DNA from: Zasmidium citrigriseum
Lineage: Eukaryota; Ascomycota; Dothideomycetes; Mycosphaerellales; Mycosphaerellaceae
Assembly (NCBI GenBank): GCA_002786025.1
Contig: NHNW01000038.1
Location: 186,001 to 250,000 of the forward strand
DNA length: 64,000 nucleotides
Reading direction: 5' to 3'
Positions 23,082 to 33,392 of the stretch are shown here, one piece after another. Below the pieces are notes generated by a model. The model ran no database searches. It saw nothing but the letters and a program-made list of their open reading frames with translations, and was not told where the DNA came from. The first letter of the stretch is position 1. Each line of letters opens with the position of its first letter. Both the position numbers and the translations under genes were made by a program.

Positions 23082-23483
23082 TGAGCCCAAAAATCTTTCG
23101 ATTCTGAAAAAGAGACCCCCTTGGATAAACGGCACCAGCACGACATGATGATGGTGCCTTTTTGAGCTGAAAGCGTGTTCTAGCATGCGAGGAGTTTCGG
23201 GAAAGCAGACACGGTAAGAACGGCACGGGGACTGGTTTGGAGTTTTGTTTCGGGTTTGACGGGTTGTCTGATGAATTGAGATCTGTTCGACGAGGGTGCT
23301 TGGATTGGTGACTTGATGTTGCTGTTCAGCCTCCTCTGACTACTGCTAGACGATGCCTGTCTCTGAAGGCATGAAAGACGAACACTTGTATAATACTTTA
23401 CGACTTCGGACGGTTGAATGGGATTCGAATGGGTCTGTCATATCCCTCGCTCTGTCATTTCTTCTTTGCTCTAACTCATTCTT
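23082..23483. other. intergenic between convergent genes
   Basis: 402 bp of ASE1 3' flank and the 3' flank of the small ABM gene. Nothing recognised. Confidence 0.4.
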
Positions 23484-23925
23484 TCATCGATCGAAGTGTC
23501 CGCCCACAGCTTTTCCAACGAACACGATCGGTGTCTCTCCCAGTATGCCTTCCTTCTCGAATGTCTTGAAGATCTCTAGGTGCATAGGATCGCTGCGGTG
23601 GGAGTCTAGATCCGCTCGTGTCTTGTATCTATGTCCACGGTCGAGTCAGTCCTCTGCACTGGACGTTGTTGGGTGGGTTGAGGTGGACCTTTCGACAAGA
23701 CAATACCGTCCGCCGGCTCCATCTTCCTCTTTGTGGAGTTGGAATTGCAGCGTGTTTGGTTCCTGATTGAAGATTTTGGCGTGATATTCTTGAGTCAATT
23801 GTTGGAACTGCATCTCCTGTTAGACAGAGAAGGGGCTGGTGATGGGGTTGTCGTACCCGCTCTTCTTTGCCTTCGACGGGCTTTATGATGGCGATCAGGG
23901 CGACTTGGTCTTCGGAGGAGGGCAT
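23484..23925 (-). CDS. antibiotic-biosynthesis-monooxygenase (ABM) domain protein
   Basis: A 113-residue protein assembled from three exons: 23857-23925, 23689-23816 and 23484-23628. It begins MPSSEDQVALIAIIKPVEGK, continues with EYHAKIFNQEPNTLQFQLHK and RYCLVERYKTRADLDSHRSD, and ends IVFVGKAVGGHFDR. This is the ferredoxin-like ABM/quinol-monooxygenase fold (YgiN/LsrG type), with the usual length. Intron 1 is only 40 nt. Intron 2 (60 nt) has an unusual GTCCAC donor but a good CTGAC branch and TAG acceptor. Without removing it the ERYK motif is broken and a stop follows. Likely a small cofactor-free oxygenase or quinone-handling enzyme; substrate unknown. Confidence 0.75.
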
Positions 23926-24209
23926 CTTGTCGGCTTTTGGACCAGAATGAGAATCGCAGTCTAGAAGTTGTGGAGCTTTATGTGTCAATGGCCCTTGTTT
24001 GATCTCTCGCCTAAAGGCTGCATGATGATCGAATCTCAGCCGCACCTCGCACCACATGAGGCAACTCCCATCTGAATTAAATGAAGCAATTGGGTATCTC
24101 TCTTTCCTGTTGCGATCACCGCCAAACCGGTCGTAGACCAAGTTGTAAGTCCGCGTGGCGGCATGTGGTTGACGCCCTAACTCCTCAAAACGCCGTTGGT
24201 TGTCCTCAA

Positions 24210-25206
24210 TCATTGCCGCGATTTCGACTCGGCACCCCCAAGCGCCTGTGCAACACTCTCAATGCCTTCCAATTCCTCTCGTCCCATCCTTCGCCCGCCA
24301 GCAAGCGCCGCTCCTGCAGAGGACTCCGGATCAATGCCTTTCCTCTCGAGCGCCCTTTGAGTCTGCTTCTCCAAATATCGCCTCCGTCTCGCCGCCGCTG
24401 AATCCTCATCCTCATACCTCGCATTCCGAGCATTCGGTATCGTCTGCATCGCATCCTTCAACTTCGCCAAAAGCTCCTGGAGCGCCGGTATCTGCCTCAG
24501 CGCCTCCTCTGTATCCTGCGTCAAATTCTTCCCCTGTGCCGCTTGATGCAAAAACGCAAAAGGCGCCTGTTCATCCTCTCCCTCCTTCTTCGGCTCCGCT
24601 CCAATCAATCCACTCAATTGCGACAGAATCGCCGCATTCTTCGCCTCCTCCGCCTTGAGCATCGTATTCAACTTCGCCGTCTCATACAATTTCCTCCTCT
24701 GAATCTGCACCTCCTCCGGCATGGGCACCTCATCCGCCTTGACCATCTCCACGCCCTTGTAATGGTCCAGCCTCACCCAATTCGCCAGATCATCTTCCTC
24801 ATGTCCGACGGCTAGAATGTTTCTCAACGTGTAAATCTCGAATTTGTCAAAGTCTTTGTCGACGGTCGCGTTTAGTAGGCTCTCGAGCTTGACGGTTCCA
24901 TTGTCGATTTCGTCCGATTTGAGCTTTTCGAGGGCTTCGCGGCGGGCTTCTTCGGTTCGGAGGAAGGCGTGGGTTTCTGGGTCGAGAGTGAAGCCGAGTT
25001 CTTCGGGAGCGCGGGCGTTGAGGCCTTCTTCGACGGCGTTGACGGCGCGGAAGACGAGTTCGTTTACGATGTTGATTATGTCGTCGAGGAGGGTCTGGAG
25101 GAGGTGTTAGGAGGATTTGAAGGGAAGTAAAGACGAGACTTACCAGAGGTGTATATCGGAAGTGTTCTGTCAGTAGCGCAGTCGTATTCTGTTTAGTCGA
25201 GGCCAT
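24210..25206 (-). CDS. MIS12: kinetochore protein Mis12/Mtw1
   Basis: Two exons, 25144-25206 and 24210-25094, with a 49-nt intron (GTAAGT..CAG), encode 315 residues. Spliced, the N-terminus reads ALLTEHFRYTPLTLLDDIIN followed by IVNELVFRAVNAVEEGL. This is the Mis12/Mtw1 signature (LTEHxxYxPxxLIDDIIN). A coiled region follows (EEARREALEKLKSDEIDNG, RRKLYETAKLNTMLKAEE). Mis12 is the central subunit of the MIND complex linking inner centromere proteins to Ndc80/Knl1. The C-terminal region is Ala/Arg/Glu-rich. Together with ASE1 it makes a chromosome-segregation pair within 5 kb. Confidence 0.9.
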
Positions 25207-25453
25207 TGTGTAGGTGGTTGTCTTTTCGATGTTCGTCGCAAGTTGGGAGACGCGACGTAAACACGGAAGTCGCGGGGTGGAATGCCTTAGAATTCAGGCA
25301 CGTCGCATGTGAAGATTAGGTAAGTATCTAGGTAAAGCGAATGCGCATACCAAGGCTCGCTGAGCAAGCCATTTCCCATCACGAGACTCAAATTCGAAGA
25401 ATATATCAGTAGGTCACAGTCGATTGATCACACGCTCCAAACCAAGTTCAATC

Positions 25454-25915
25454 ATGCCCACCAATACATCACTCTACACCATCCCCCTGGCCTGGTGCAT
25501 CGCCATTGCCCCTCGAGCCTACTCCATTGTAACCTACAAGAAACACACCAAGACAGGACAGGAGCCCGAGCACAGAAACCCACGCGGCTTCCCGACACAA
25601 GTTTCCAAAGACCCTACCCTCTCGCCACTGATCAGAGACCGCATCATTCGAGCAGAGAGCGCCCAGTTGAACGGATTCGAAAACCTTGGATTCTTCGCCG
25701 CGGCTGTTGCTGTTGGGAATGCGGCAGGATTGGATGTGTCTCTGTTGAATGGTCTTGCCTGGTGCTATGTGGCAAGTCGAGTGGTGTACAATATGATCTT
25801 CATCCATAACGATACGGAGAAGCATGTCTTCGTTCGAACGGTAGTTTTCATGGTTGGAACTTGTATCAACTGTGCGCTCTTCGTAATGGCTGGGAACAAG
25901 TGGCAGAAAGATTGA
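25454..25915 (+). CDS. MAPEG-family membrane protein
   Basis: A 153-residue protein from ATG 25454 (the longer frame starts at TTG 25424). It has about four hydrophobic helices: YTIPLAWCIAIAPRAYSIV, FENLGFFAAAVAVGNAAG, GLAWCYVASRVVYNMIFIH and VFMVGTCINCALFVMAG. RAESAQLNGFENLGFF is the conserved family segment of MAPEG (microsomal glutathione transferase-like) proteins. Fungal members of this short type are uncharacterised; the glutathione-transferase role is by family only. Confidence 0.8.
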   Translation: MPTNTSLYTIPLAWCIAIAPRAYSIVTYKKHTKTGQEPEHRNPRGFPTQVSKDPTLSPLIRDRIIRAESAQLNGFENLGFFAAAVAVGNAAGLDVSLLNGLAWCYVASRVVYNMIFIHNDTEKHVFVRTVVFMVGTCINCALFVMAGNKWQKD

Positions 25916-26092
25916 TTGATCGAATTGAGAATTTTGTTGAGCTGTTTCCTGCTGATGTGATCAGAATGTATTGGATCTATCTTTACCATTACTGTCAATG
26001 AATATCTTTGCTGGTTCGGCTAACGCCATCGCTGAAACGCAGGAACATCGCTGGTCGGTCTTATCTGTGACCATGAGAGAAAGATGCTTCTT

Positions 26093-26870
26093 CTACTGGG
26101 CCTTCTTGCCAGCGTTCAACTTCTGAACAGTCTCGATCGCTGATGCAACATGCGTGGTACTTTGGTAGATGAGGACTGCAAAACATCGTTAGCTCGTGTT
26201 TCAATCATGTGGAGATAATGCTAGACTCACTGCCCGGAATCAATATCCAGAAGAAGTTCATCAGCACGAAGTAAAAGTAAAAGTAAAACGCCTCCGGTCT
26301 CGAATAGCTGATGCCCGCAACGTAGTGATCGAACAGGCTGGTGGCATAGTACAGCGCATCACCGTAGAGCTGTCCGAACGAGACCAGCATCTGCAGAGGG
26401 TGCCTTAATGGGTGTCGATTGATGATCATGGCGGCCACGAGAAAACATCCAGGACCCCAACAAACCACCGTCGCCGTCTCAACGCTCAGAACGAACGAAT
26501 TCTTCGTCAAGTACCTCGAATCCGAAAACGCATATTCTTTCCACATCTGCCCAATGAGCGTCTGCTTGGATCCCAGCGTGTCGTAGTTGTAGGCATAGTA
26601 GCCCTCGAAAAAGATGTGAATGCTTCCGGAAAGAACGAACCAGAGGATAGTGATGAGCTCCGTCTTGCTAAGTGAAGGTTGGATGTTCTTGGCCAAGATG
26701 TAAGTCGTCGGCAGGAGTAAAGTGCAGGCGCCGAAGAAGACGCCTAGCAATGCTGGCACACTCCATTCGTTCGCGGCGTAGCCCTCGATGTACGAGCCGA
26801 TGGGATAGTAAGGATTGTAAACCAGCTGGGTTGCATTGTTGGCGATGATGTCAATCGCTGGTGCCGCCAT
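26093..26870 (-). CDS. emopamil-binding-protein-type sterol delta8-delta7 isomerase
   Basis: Exons 26231-26870 and 26176-flanking 26093-26175 (intron 26176-26230, GTGAGT..CAG, 55 nt) encode 240 residues. Splicing restores NFFWILIPG to ILIYQSTTHVASAIET. Catalytic features of EBP are visible: H85xxxE89 in SGSIHIFFEGYYAYNYD, and E131 in KNSFVLSVETATVVCWGP, after WKEYAFSDSRY. Four to five membrane helices; the lysine-rich end (KLNAGKKAQ) suits ER retention. EBP converts delta8 to delta7 sterols in animals and plants, whereas ergosterol synthesis in fungi uses the unrelated Erg2. The role here may therefore be redundant or differ. Confidence 0.85.
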
Positions 26871-27299
26871 GCTTGTCGATGATCACTCCACGGAATCTCG
26901 AGCTCGGCAAATGGACAGTGAGATTTTGGTAATCGCGGCGCCTCGCAGCGGTAGGAACGAAGACAAAAAATCCGGGGTACTTGTAGTGTTTGTTTACTGA
27001 CAGCTTCAATGGGGCGGAAGAAAATGGATGATGTACCTGAGAAGGATGGCCCGGAATCCTGGTTTGTGGCAGGGCCTGCTACCACAATGAGGTGAGATTG
27101 GCGAGGAGCGATCCGGCGCTCCCGGAAGATCGTGGAAGGACAAAGCTTGATTACTGCGCGTTTAAAACCGGCTTGCGGCCGGCTTGCTTTCAAGTTACTT
27201 GAGGTATTGGTGACTAAGAGTATCTTCTAAATGCTCCATGTAGCCATGCTTGCGAGGCGTTTATGTTGGCATTCATCACCACTTCCTGATTTTTGACAC
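26871..27299. other. intergenic
   Basis: 429 bp upstream of the EBP gene and downstream of the DUF4267 gene. Open frames show no family content; nothing else seen. Confidence 0.4.
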
Positions 27300-27716
27300 T
27301 CACCACCGATCGAACCAACCCAACAGACCGCCTCCGATGGCGAAACAAACAGGCAGGAGCGGCAGATGCTTGAATCTTCCCTCGCCAGGCGTCTGCCTCT
27401 CCTGAATCACAAAATCATACAGCACGACAACGCATCCGAGAAGCATCAAATGGCCCAGCGTCTTCCTCTCCCTATTGTTCCATGCCGCAAGGATCGATAG
27501 ACCAGTAAGCACATCTCGAGAAGCCAGATAGAGAATCAGGTTTTTGCCCAGCTTCAACTCGTTGTTGGTCATCATGGGCACGCCTTTAGAGTCCCAGAGT
27601 TTGAGAGCCGTGAGGGGACTTGCGGTGCCGATGGCTCCCAGTGCGAGCATTGGAAGGGCAATGAGGGCAGCAGCGTTTGCGAGCCATGGTGATTGAGAGA
27701 GGAGGCGAGATGCCAT
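27300..27716 (-). CDS. DUF4267-type small membrane protein
   Basis: A 138-residue protein with four predicted membrane helices: WLANAAALIALPMLALGAIG, LILYLASRDVLTGLSILAAW, LGHLMLLGCVVVLYDFVIQE and LPVCFAIGGGLLGWF. The arrangement, with SRDVxxGLS between helices 1 and 3, is that of the fungal/bacterial DUF4267 family. No enzymatic motif is known. Function unassigned. Confidence 0.72.
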   Translation of the reverse strand: MASRLLSQSPWLANAAALIALPMLALGAIGTASPLTALKLWDSKGVPMMTNNELKLGKNLILYLASRDVLTGLSILAAWNNRERKTLGHLMLLGCVVVLYDFVIQERQTPGEGRFKHLPLLPVCFAIGGGLLGWFDRW

Positions 27717-28533
27717 TGGGTAGGTTCGATATCCGACTTGAGTATGACTCTGATCGTTGACTGGCGGTTGACCTTGTGGTCGATCTTGCCTTGATGGTGG
27801 GTTCGAGAGGCGGGTATCGGTGTTCTCGATTAATCACTTGGCGTGAGATGCCGATGGTATGAGAGGACCTGCCAGCGCGACCATGCTGCTTGTTATTATA
27901 GTAGCTGAAGAGAAGTGCGTTGTGTCTCTCGGTTCGATGTCGCGCGCAATGCCTCCTCCTCAAATCGAGGGCCCATTGAGCCCGGAGGAACTTCATACCA
28001 AAGGATGCCTGGACCGGCGAGGGATTGCAAATTGTAAGACCGGACATAGACAATTACTGCTTCGGGGTCAACGTAGCCGTGTTCTATCCCAGTTAGCGCA
28101 TCTCGGTTATGGAGCTGAATAATGCTCGGAGGTGGTTGTTAAGGCAGTCAGCTTCTTCCTCCGTCGGCCGCGGCGGAGCATATGCAGACATCAAGCGCCG
28201 CTGAAACGCCACAGTCGTAAAGCACAAGAATTGCGTTGCCTGGCTTGATGTCGCAGTGTCTGTGTAGCAATCGTAAAGACGACCCTCTCTGATTCCGACC
28301 CTTCGTTCGTAGGAATGCTCGCAGAACGGTTTTCCTTTCTGAGTTAATGGGCTCTGTGAGATCACTGTCTCCTCACGTAAAAGCGCGCTGCTGTGCTTGA
28401 CAACCTTTGGCAAAAGCGATAAGATATACAAGAAGTCTATCATGTTTACTAGACAAGTCAGTTCTCAGCCCATTCATTCGTCGAAAATCGCACATACCAC
28501 TATAGTCACATTTTTAACCGTATTCTATTGCAA
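27717..28533. other. intergenic
   Basis: 817 bp. A 116-codon ATG frame on the minus strand (28093-28443) has no family resemblance and no flanking exons. I see nothing else that can be supported. Confidence 0.4.
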
Positions 28534-29529
28534 TCATACAGCACTGTATCCTCCTCTAGAGCCCCCGCCTTTCATTTTGTCCATCATGCTGCTGCTGAGA
28601 TCTTTGACAATGTATGGCAGATCTCTGATGGTATCGCCGTGAGGAATAAGATCCCAACCTCTGGCTCCATATCGGTTGTAGTTCAGCCAGCTTCCAAAGA
28701 TGATGTATGCTGCAGCCAGTAGAAAGACAATGATCAGGAACCAGGTGAAGAAGCCCCAGCCGCCGCTCTTCTTGCCTTCTGATGGTTCCTTGTCCGCAGC
28801 ATCCTCGCAGGCGTATTTCGTCTTCCACTCTAGTCGAACGACCCCTATTTCGCCGTCTTTCTCGTCCTTGTAGCCCATGAACTGCAGAGCTTTGCCCTTG
28901 TCCAGGTCAGGCAGCTCTCGGTGATCATCGCCATCATCGCCATCTTCAGGCTCCTCTCTCCTGCCCATACTTTCATACGCCGCCATGTCCAACGCTTTTG
29001 AATCTTCAAAGCCTTCGGTTCCCTCCCAGTCGGGCTCGCACATGAATTGAATGATCGCCTTTTGGGGCTTCTTCTCGTACAAACCTCCATGGAACTCTGC
29101 TCTTACGCCTTCCTGCTTCGAGTCGGAGTTGCTCTCGCTGTCTTTTAATCTCGTAACCTTTGCATCCAGGTGACGCCCGTTGGACGCGCCGTACTCTCCT
29201 GCGATGGCGATGACCTCGCTCAAGAATGGCTTCTCGTCATCGTCGCTGTAGATGCGTTCCACACCGCATACCCTCGTCCCTGTCGGACAGTCCTCCTTCG
29301 CCTTCTCTTTGTCCTTACTCCTCGGCAGTGGTTTGCAGACATCGATTGTGAATGTGGTGTTGGTAATCGTAGGGGCTGTAAGTCGCTGGTAATTTACCTC
29401 CTTCGGCCCACCCAGCTTCTCGAAGTTGAAGTCTTTCCCGCCGGCCCGTACATGCTTACAGTCGAAGGTTACGGCTGATATCGTCGCGGGGAGGAGGAGC
29501 AGGGCAGAGAGGTAAGAAAAGGATGGCAT
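28534..29529 (-). CDS. ATG27: autophagy-related protein 27
   Basis: A 331-residue type I membrane protein. The signal peptide is MPSFSYLSALLLLPATISAV. A luminal mannose-6-phosphate-receptor-like domain carries paired cysteines (FDCKHVRAGGKDFNFEKLGG, CPTGTRVCGVERI, FMCEPDWEGTEGF, KTKYACED). One transmembrane helix lies at about 255-277 (WGFFTWFLIIVFLLAAAYII). A short cytosolic tail has the family block NYNRYGARGWDLIPHGD. It ends in GGYSAV, a YxxPhi sorting signal like that of yeast Atg27, which cycles among Golgi, vacuole and Atg9 vesicles. Single exon; the length matches the family. Confidence 0.9.
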   Translation of the reverse strand: MPSFSYLSALLLLPATISAVTFDCKHVRAGGKDFNFEKLGGPKEVNYQRLTAPTITNTTFTIDVCKPLPRSKDKEKAKEDCPTGTRVCGVERIYSDDDEKPFLSEVIAIAGEYGASNGRHLDAKVTRLKDSESNSDSKQEGVRAEFHGGLYEKKPQKAIIQFMCEPDWEGTEGFEDSKALDMAAYESMGRREEPEDGDDGDDHRELPDLDKGKALQFMGYKDEKDGEIGVVRLEWKTKYACEDAADKEPSEGKKSGGWGFFTWFLIIVFLLAAAYIIFGSWLNYNRYGARGWDLIPHGDTIRDLPYIVKDLSSSMMDKMKGGGSRGGYSAV

Positions 29530-30774
29530 GGTTGATGCCTGCTGAGTCGGCTGCAGAGAATCGGGTGGTCGCAGTGGAGCAGGGGTATTAAAGAGCGGAA
29601 GAAGAAGAAACGCGCCTGGAAAGCAGCAGGCAAACAGCGCCTGGTGACGGTTGCGGTCAAGTGTGGTCGAGTGTGTGTGATGCGATCAGATGTTCACGCA
29701 ATCCAAGAGCTGATGCCATGCTTCCGCGGCTCGGGGCGCAGCCGAGTGAGCGAGCTCTTCTCCTTGCTCCTTGCAACGACGACACTCCCTGCCACCAACG
29801 CGTCACGACAACACCAGAACTATCCGCCTAATCGACGAGATGGCGACTGTCCAAGCCTCACTTCCTGGCACATCTCCGAGGCGACGACTGGAGCAGCTCC
29901 TCTCCAATTCGAACATGTCGCAAGGCATCGCCCCAATTTCGGCCGCCATTGGGCCAAACCGCCAGTGCTTCAACACCAAACTGTCACTAGCACGAGGCTG
30001 AAGACTGGATCATGCCTGTTCTCTGATCTATCCACTCCACCTCTTGGACCGCACGCTGCCATGGCATTGGGCTTCGATTCCGAGCTTGTGATCTGGTGTT
30101 CCTTGCGCATATCATCGATCGCGTCCATCGCGAACAAGACACTCTCTGGCAACAGCCGATGTTTGTTTACGCGAAGAGACGTCCCATCTACGTACTTCTG
30201 GCTATGCGTGAAGACGCGCCCGAGATTCGGCATCGACACGGCACCTCAGCTGTACCCGTTACAGATTGCGAGTCAGGACGTGTCCTCCTGAAAGCCGAAA
30301 CCTTCAACAATTTCGGTAGTGGCAAAGCTGAACGTGAGGCGCATTCGAAGAATCTCTCAGATGTCGCGACGATTTCGAGGCGTTGTCTGAGCACGGGGCT
30401 GTCGTCATCCGTACGACTGTTTCCACGATGCGAACGTTTGCAATCATGGATTCCCTTCCTCGCATGCCTGTCCACAGCTCCCCTCTCCATCGGCCTATGC
30501 TCTTCGAGGAATAGCTACGTCCGTGTTGCTCTCGACGACGGATGCCAAAGCTCTGCAATCAATGCTTCCAGGAACAGGCCGTCACGTTTCACAGCAACGC
30601 CATTTTAGAACGTCGAGGTAGGTACGCAGCAGAGCAGTATATAAGGCAGAAGGTGCTCTGACCCCGAGCGAACGCTCAATCTCGTTGCATCTGTCCTTCC
30701 TGTCAACCTTTCCTTTCTGCTGTGCTTTTTCCGCAGCCTCTCTCGCATTGTATAGCTTGGCATAGCACCCACTC
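29530..30774. other. intergenic with unresolved open frames
   Basis: 1245 bp between ATG27 and the aquaporin gene. The last ~170 bp are probably aquaporin 5' leader. Overlapping + frames of up to 215 codons (29644-30291, 30096-30608) have a biased, repetitive composition and no recognisable domain. An ATG at 29840 opens 54 codons (MATVQASLPGTSPRRRLEQL...) that look coding, but no clear donor continues them. I cannot decide whether a spliced gene is here. Confidence 0.35.
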
Positions 30775-32385
30775 ATGATGACGACGCCCACGGCCCTGCC
30801 AACCATGCCAGAACGAAGCCTTCGCTCAAGCGAAGACAACCCTCGCACATCTCAAGAGAGCGAACGACGGAGGATGATACGGAACTCCTATCAATCAGCA
30901 AAGTCGGTGCATACTGGGGGCACGGAGCCAACGATCGAAGAAGAGAACCCGACCCCAGCGCCTCTCAGACCCTCTTCCCTCACACCGTCTGCCAAACAAG
31001 CCTCCCAATGGCTACCACCGCCACAAGCTCATCAACTTGACACGAATCATACAGCTGAGCCAATCTCGGCAGACCACTCCCCAAACCACAGCACCATGAC
31101 GGTCGACCAGCAACTTCGTCCTATGTACGATCGGCACACATCAGGCGAGTACCCAGGCCTCGCGAACGACGCACCAACGCCCACCCCTCAGAAAGATACA
31201 GACTCAGCATACTTCGGAGGACGACCAAGGCAACGCGCTTCTGCCCTGTCACAAGACAACTCGTCGATGCGAGGCACCCTGCCCCGATACGCTCCTCTTG
31301 GCAATGGCAACACACCTCGTCGGCCACAGTCAATTCTCTCGACTCGCCAAAACCCATGGGAAGTCTACGACCCCGACGAGCGCCCCATCAGCAACCAAGG
31401 CTCCTCAGGAACGCCCTCCAAATCCAAGCCCAAACGACGAGGCACATCTTTCTACATCGTCCGCGAAAACGGCAGCGACGCCGGGCCACCCGACGAACTC
31501 CTCCGCTTGCCTTTCACTCACTGGATCCAAGGCTCCCTCCGCAACCACTTCGTCGCCTTCCTAGGCGAATTCATCGGCACGACAATGTTTCTCTGGCTGG
31601 CCTTCGCAGGCACCATCGTCGCCAATGTAGGAGCCAAGAAGAGCGCCGACAGTACCACGACCAACGCCACGGTCGGCTTCAGCCCCATTGTGAACCTCTA
31701 CGTCGCCATCTCCTTCGGCTTCTCCCTTCTGGTCAACGTCTGGATCTTCTTCCGTGTTTCAGGAGGACTCTTCAACCCAGCTGTCACTTTGGGTATGGTA
31801 ATGACCAAAACAATCAACTACGTTCGAGGCTTCCTGCTCTTCGCCGCACAAATCACTGGCGCCATTTTCGCTTCTTTCCTCGTGCAGGTTATGTTCCCGA
31901 CGGATTTCAACGTTCGAACTACGCTCGCTGACGACACCTCCTTGACCCAAGGCGTTTTCATCGAGGTCGTGCTTACAGCGCAGCTTGTCTTCACGGTCTT
32001 CATGCTGGCGAAGGAGAAGCACAAGGCGACGCATCTGGCGCCGATCGGGATTGGAATGTGTCTGTTTATTGCGGAGATTGTGGGGGTGTTTTTCACTGGC
32101 GGAAGTTTGAACCCGGCGAGGTCGTTTGGGCCTTGTGTCGTGGCGGGGAATTTCGATACGGAGCATTGGATTTACTGTGAGTTGAGTTGGTAACGGGGTG
32201 CTTGGGATTGAGCTAATGTATGTGCCTGTCTAGGGGTCGGACCTTGCTGCGGTACGCTTGTGGCGTATGCTTTCTACCGCTTTATCAAGATTCTTGAGTA
32301 TGAGATGGCCAACCCGGGCCAGGATCACTCGGCCGAGGAGGCGGAAGCTGCTGCGTCGATGAAGAGGGCCGAGTCCTTTGTGTAG
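30775..32385 (+). CDS. aquaporin with long N-terminal extension
   Basis: Exons 30775-32176 and 32234-32385 (intron 57 nt, GTGAGT..TAG) encode 517 residues. A hydrophilic, Ser/Thr/Pro-rich N-terminal tail of ~240 residues precedes a six-helix MIP core. The first NPA box is N334-P-A (GGLFNPAVTLGMV). The second is N446-P-A-R449 (GGSLNPARSFGP), with the filter arginine. Helix 2 contains ISFGFSLLVNVWIFFRVSGG. Both NPA boxes are canonical, so an orthodox water channel (Aqy1-like) is more likely than a glycerol facilitator. Exon 2 supplies the last helix and the tail ending AESFV. Long phosphorylatable N-tails gate yeast aquaporins; the same could hold here. Confidence 0.9.
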
Positions 32386-32585
32386 GGCGAGCTCTGGGGA
32401 TCCCGAAGCCGAACAGACGTTCCCGTTGGCATGTACGTTTACATGTGATTGTATTCTTGGAGGAGCCGATGTTGGGGCCGTCGATTGTACAGCGTATAGG
32501 TAGCGTTTCTAGTCAATCGATTGACGACTTTCAAGTACGATTCATTTCTCGCCGCAGAGTTCCATCTCTCATCCTCTTCACGATC

Positions 32586-33392
32586 TCACTTCTTTGCAAA
32601 TCCAGTCTTCCCTTTCTTCTTACCAAAAGTCACGCTCCTGGGTACGAATTGTAGCGAGGACATCGAATTGGTCACGTCGTCCATCGTTGCTGCCTTGGTC
32701 TTCGGGGACATCAGGTTCTTCGTCTGCTTCGTCTTGACTGGCGTAGTCTTGGCCTTCGAAGACGCTCCATCGTTGACCTTCGTTTCGCCTTCCTGCTCGA
32801 CCACAGAATCAGTGGCCAAGCTCATCGACGTAGCATCAGTAGTCTGCGTAGCCACCGTCGCACTCGAGCCCCTCCTCCCCCTCTCCCTACTACTCTTCCT
32901 ATGACCATTCTCATCCACACCAGGCCGTAGCATACTCCGCCTCCCATCGATGCCATCATTGACGATGAAAAAGTCGTAATTCCTCGGAAAGCCGTGCTTG
33001 TCGATGAGATGACTTCTCCGCTTCTTCCATTCCAGGCAGACTTTATCACAGCCGTCGACGAAGCAAGCAAGAGTCTTCTCGCCTTTATCCCGCTTGGTGG
33101 CGACTATCGGGTCATGGTTCTCGGTCAAATGGAGGTCCAGAAAGTGACTGCTGGGGAAGTTCTTGCCACATTCTCTGCAGCGGTTGGTATGGGTTTGGTT
33201 GTAGTGAGTTTCGAATGCGGCATAGGATAAGAATGTCTGCGGTTGGTGTGGTGGTAGCAGGCAGTAGAAAGTCTTGCGATCGTCTTCGTCTGTGTCTAAT
33301 TCGGTGTACTTGGGTGTGTGGGCCATGTCTTCGGACTGTGATGGTCCCTCGTCATCGACGGTGGCAGCATCTTCTCGCAGGCGCTTCGCCAT
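32586..33392 (-). CDS. C2H2 zinc-finger protein, ZNF511-like
   Basis: A 268-residue protein with three C2H2-like fingers. The first is atypical (FYCLLP...FETHYNQTHTNRC). The second is CRECGKNFPSSHFLDLHLTENH, and the third CFVDGCDKVCLEWKKRRSHLIDKH. This order and the ExH spacing are those of the ZNF511 family (animals to fungi). The C-terminal third is basic and ends in TFGKKKGKTGFAKK, likely nuclear. Function poorly known. It is divergent from the EST1/SMG7-like gene. Confidence 0.82.
   Translation of the reverse strand: MAKRLREDAATVDDEGPSQSEDMAHTPKYTELDTDEDDRKTFYCLLPPHQPQTFLSYAAFETHYNQTHTNRCRECGKNFPSSHFLDLHLTENHDPIVATKRDKGEKTLACFVDGCDKVCLEWKKRRSHLIDKHGFPRNYDFFIVNDGIDGRRSMLRPGVDENGHRKSSRERGRRGSSATVATQTTDATSMSLATDSVVEQEGETKVNDGASSKAKTTPVKTKQTKNLMSPKTKAATMDDVTNSMSSLQFVPRSVTFGKKKGKTGFAKK

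Noticed and set aside
28093..28443. 116-codon minus-strand ATG frame as a gene
   Set aside because: No recognisable motif, no flanking exons, and composition like the surrounding intergenic DNA.
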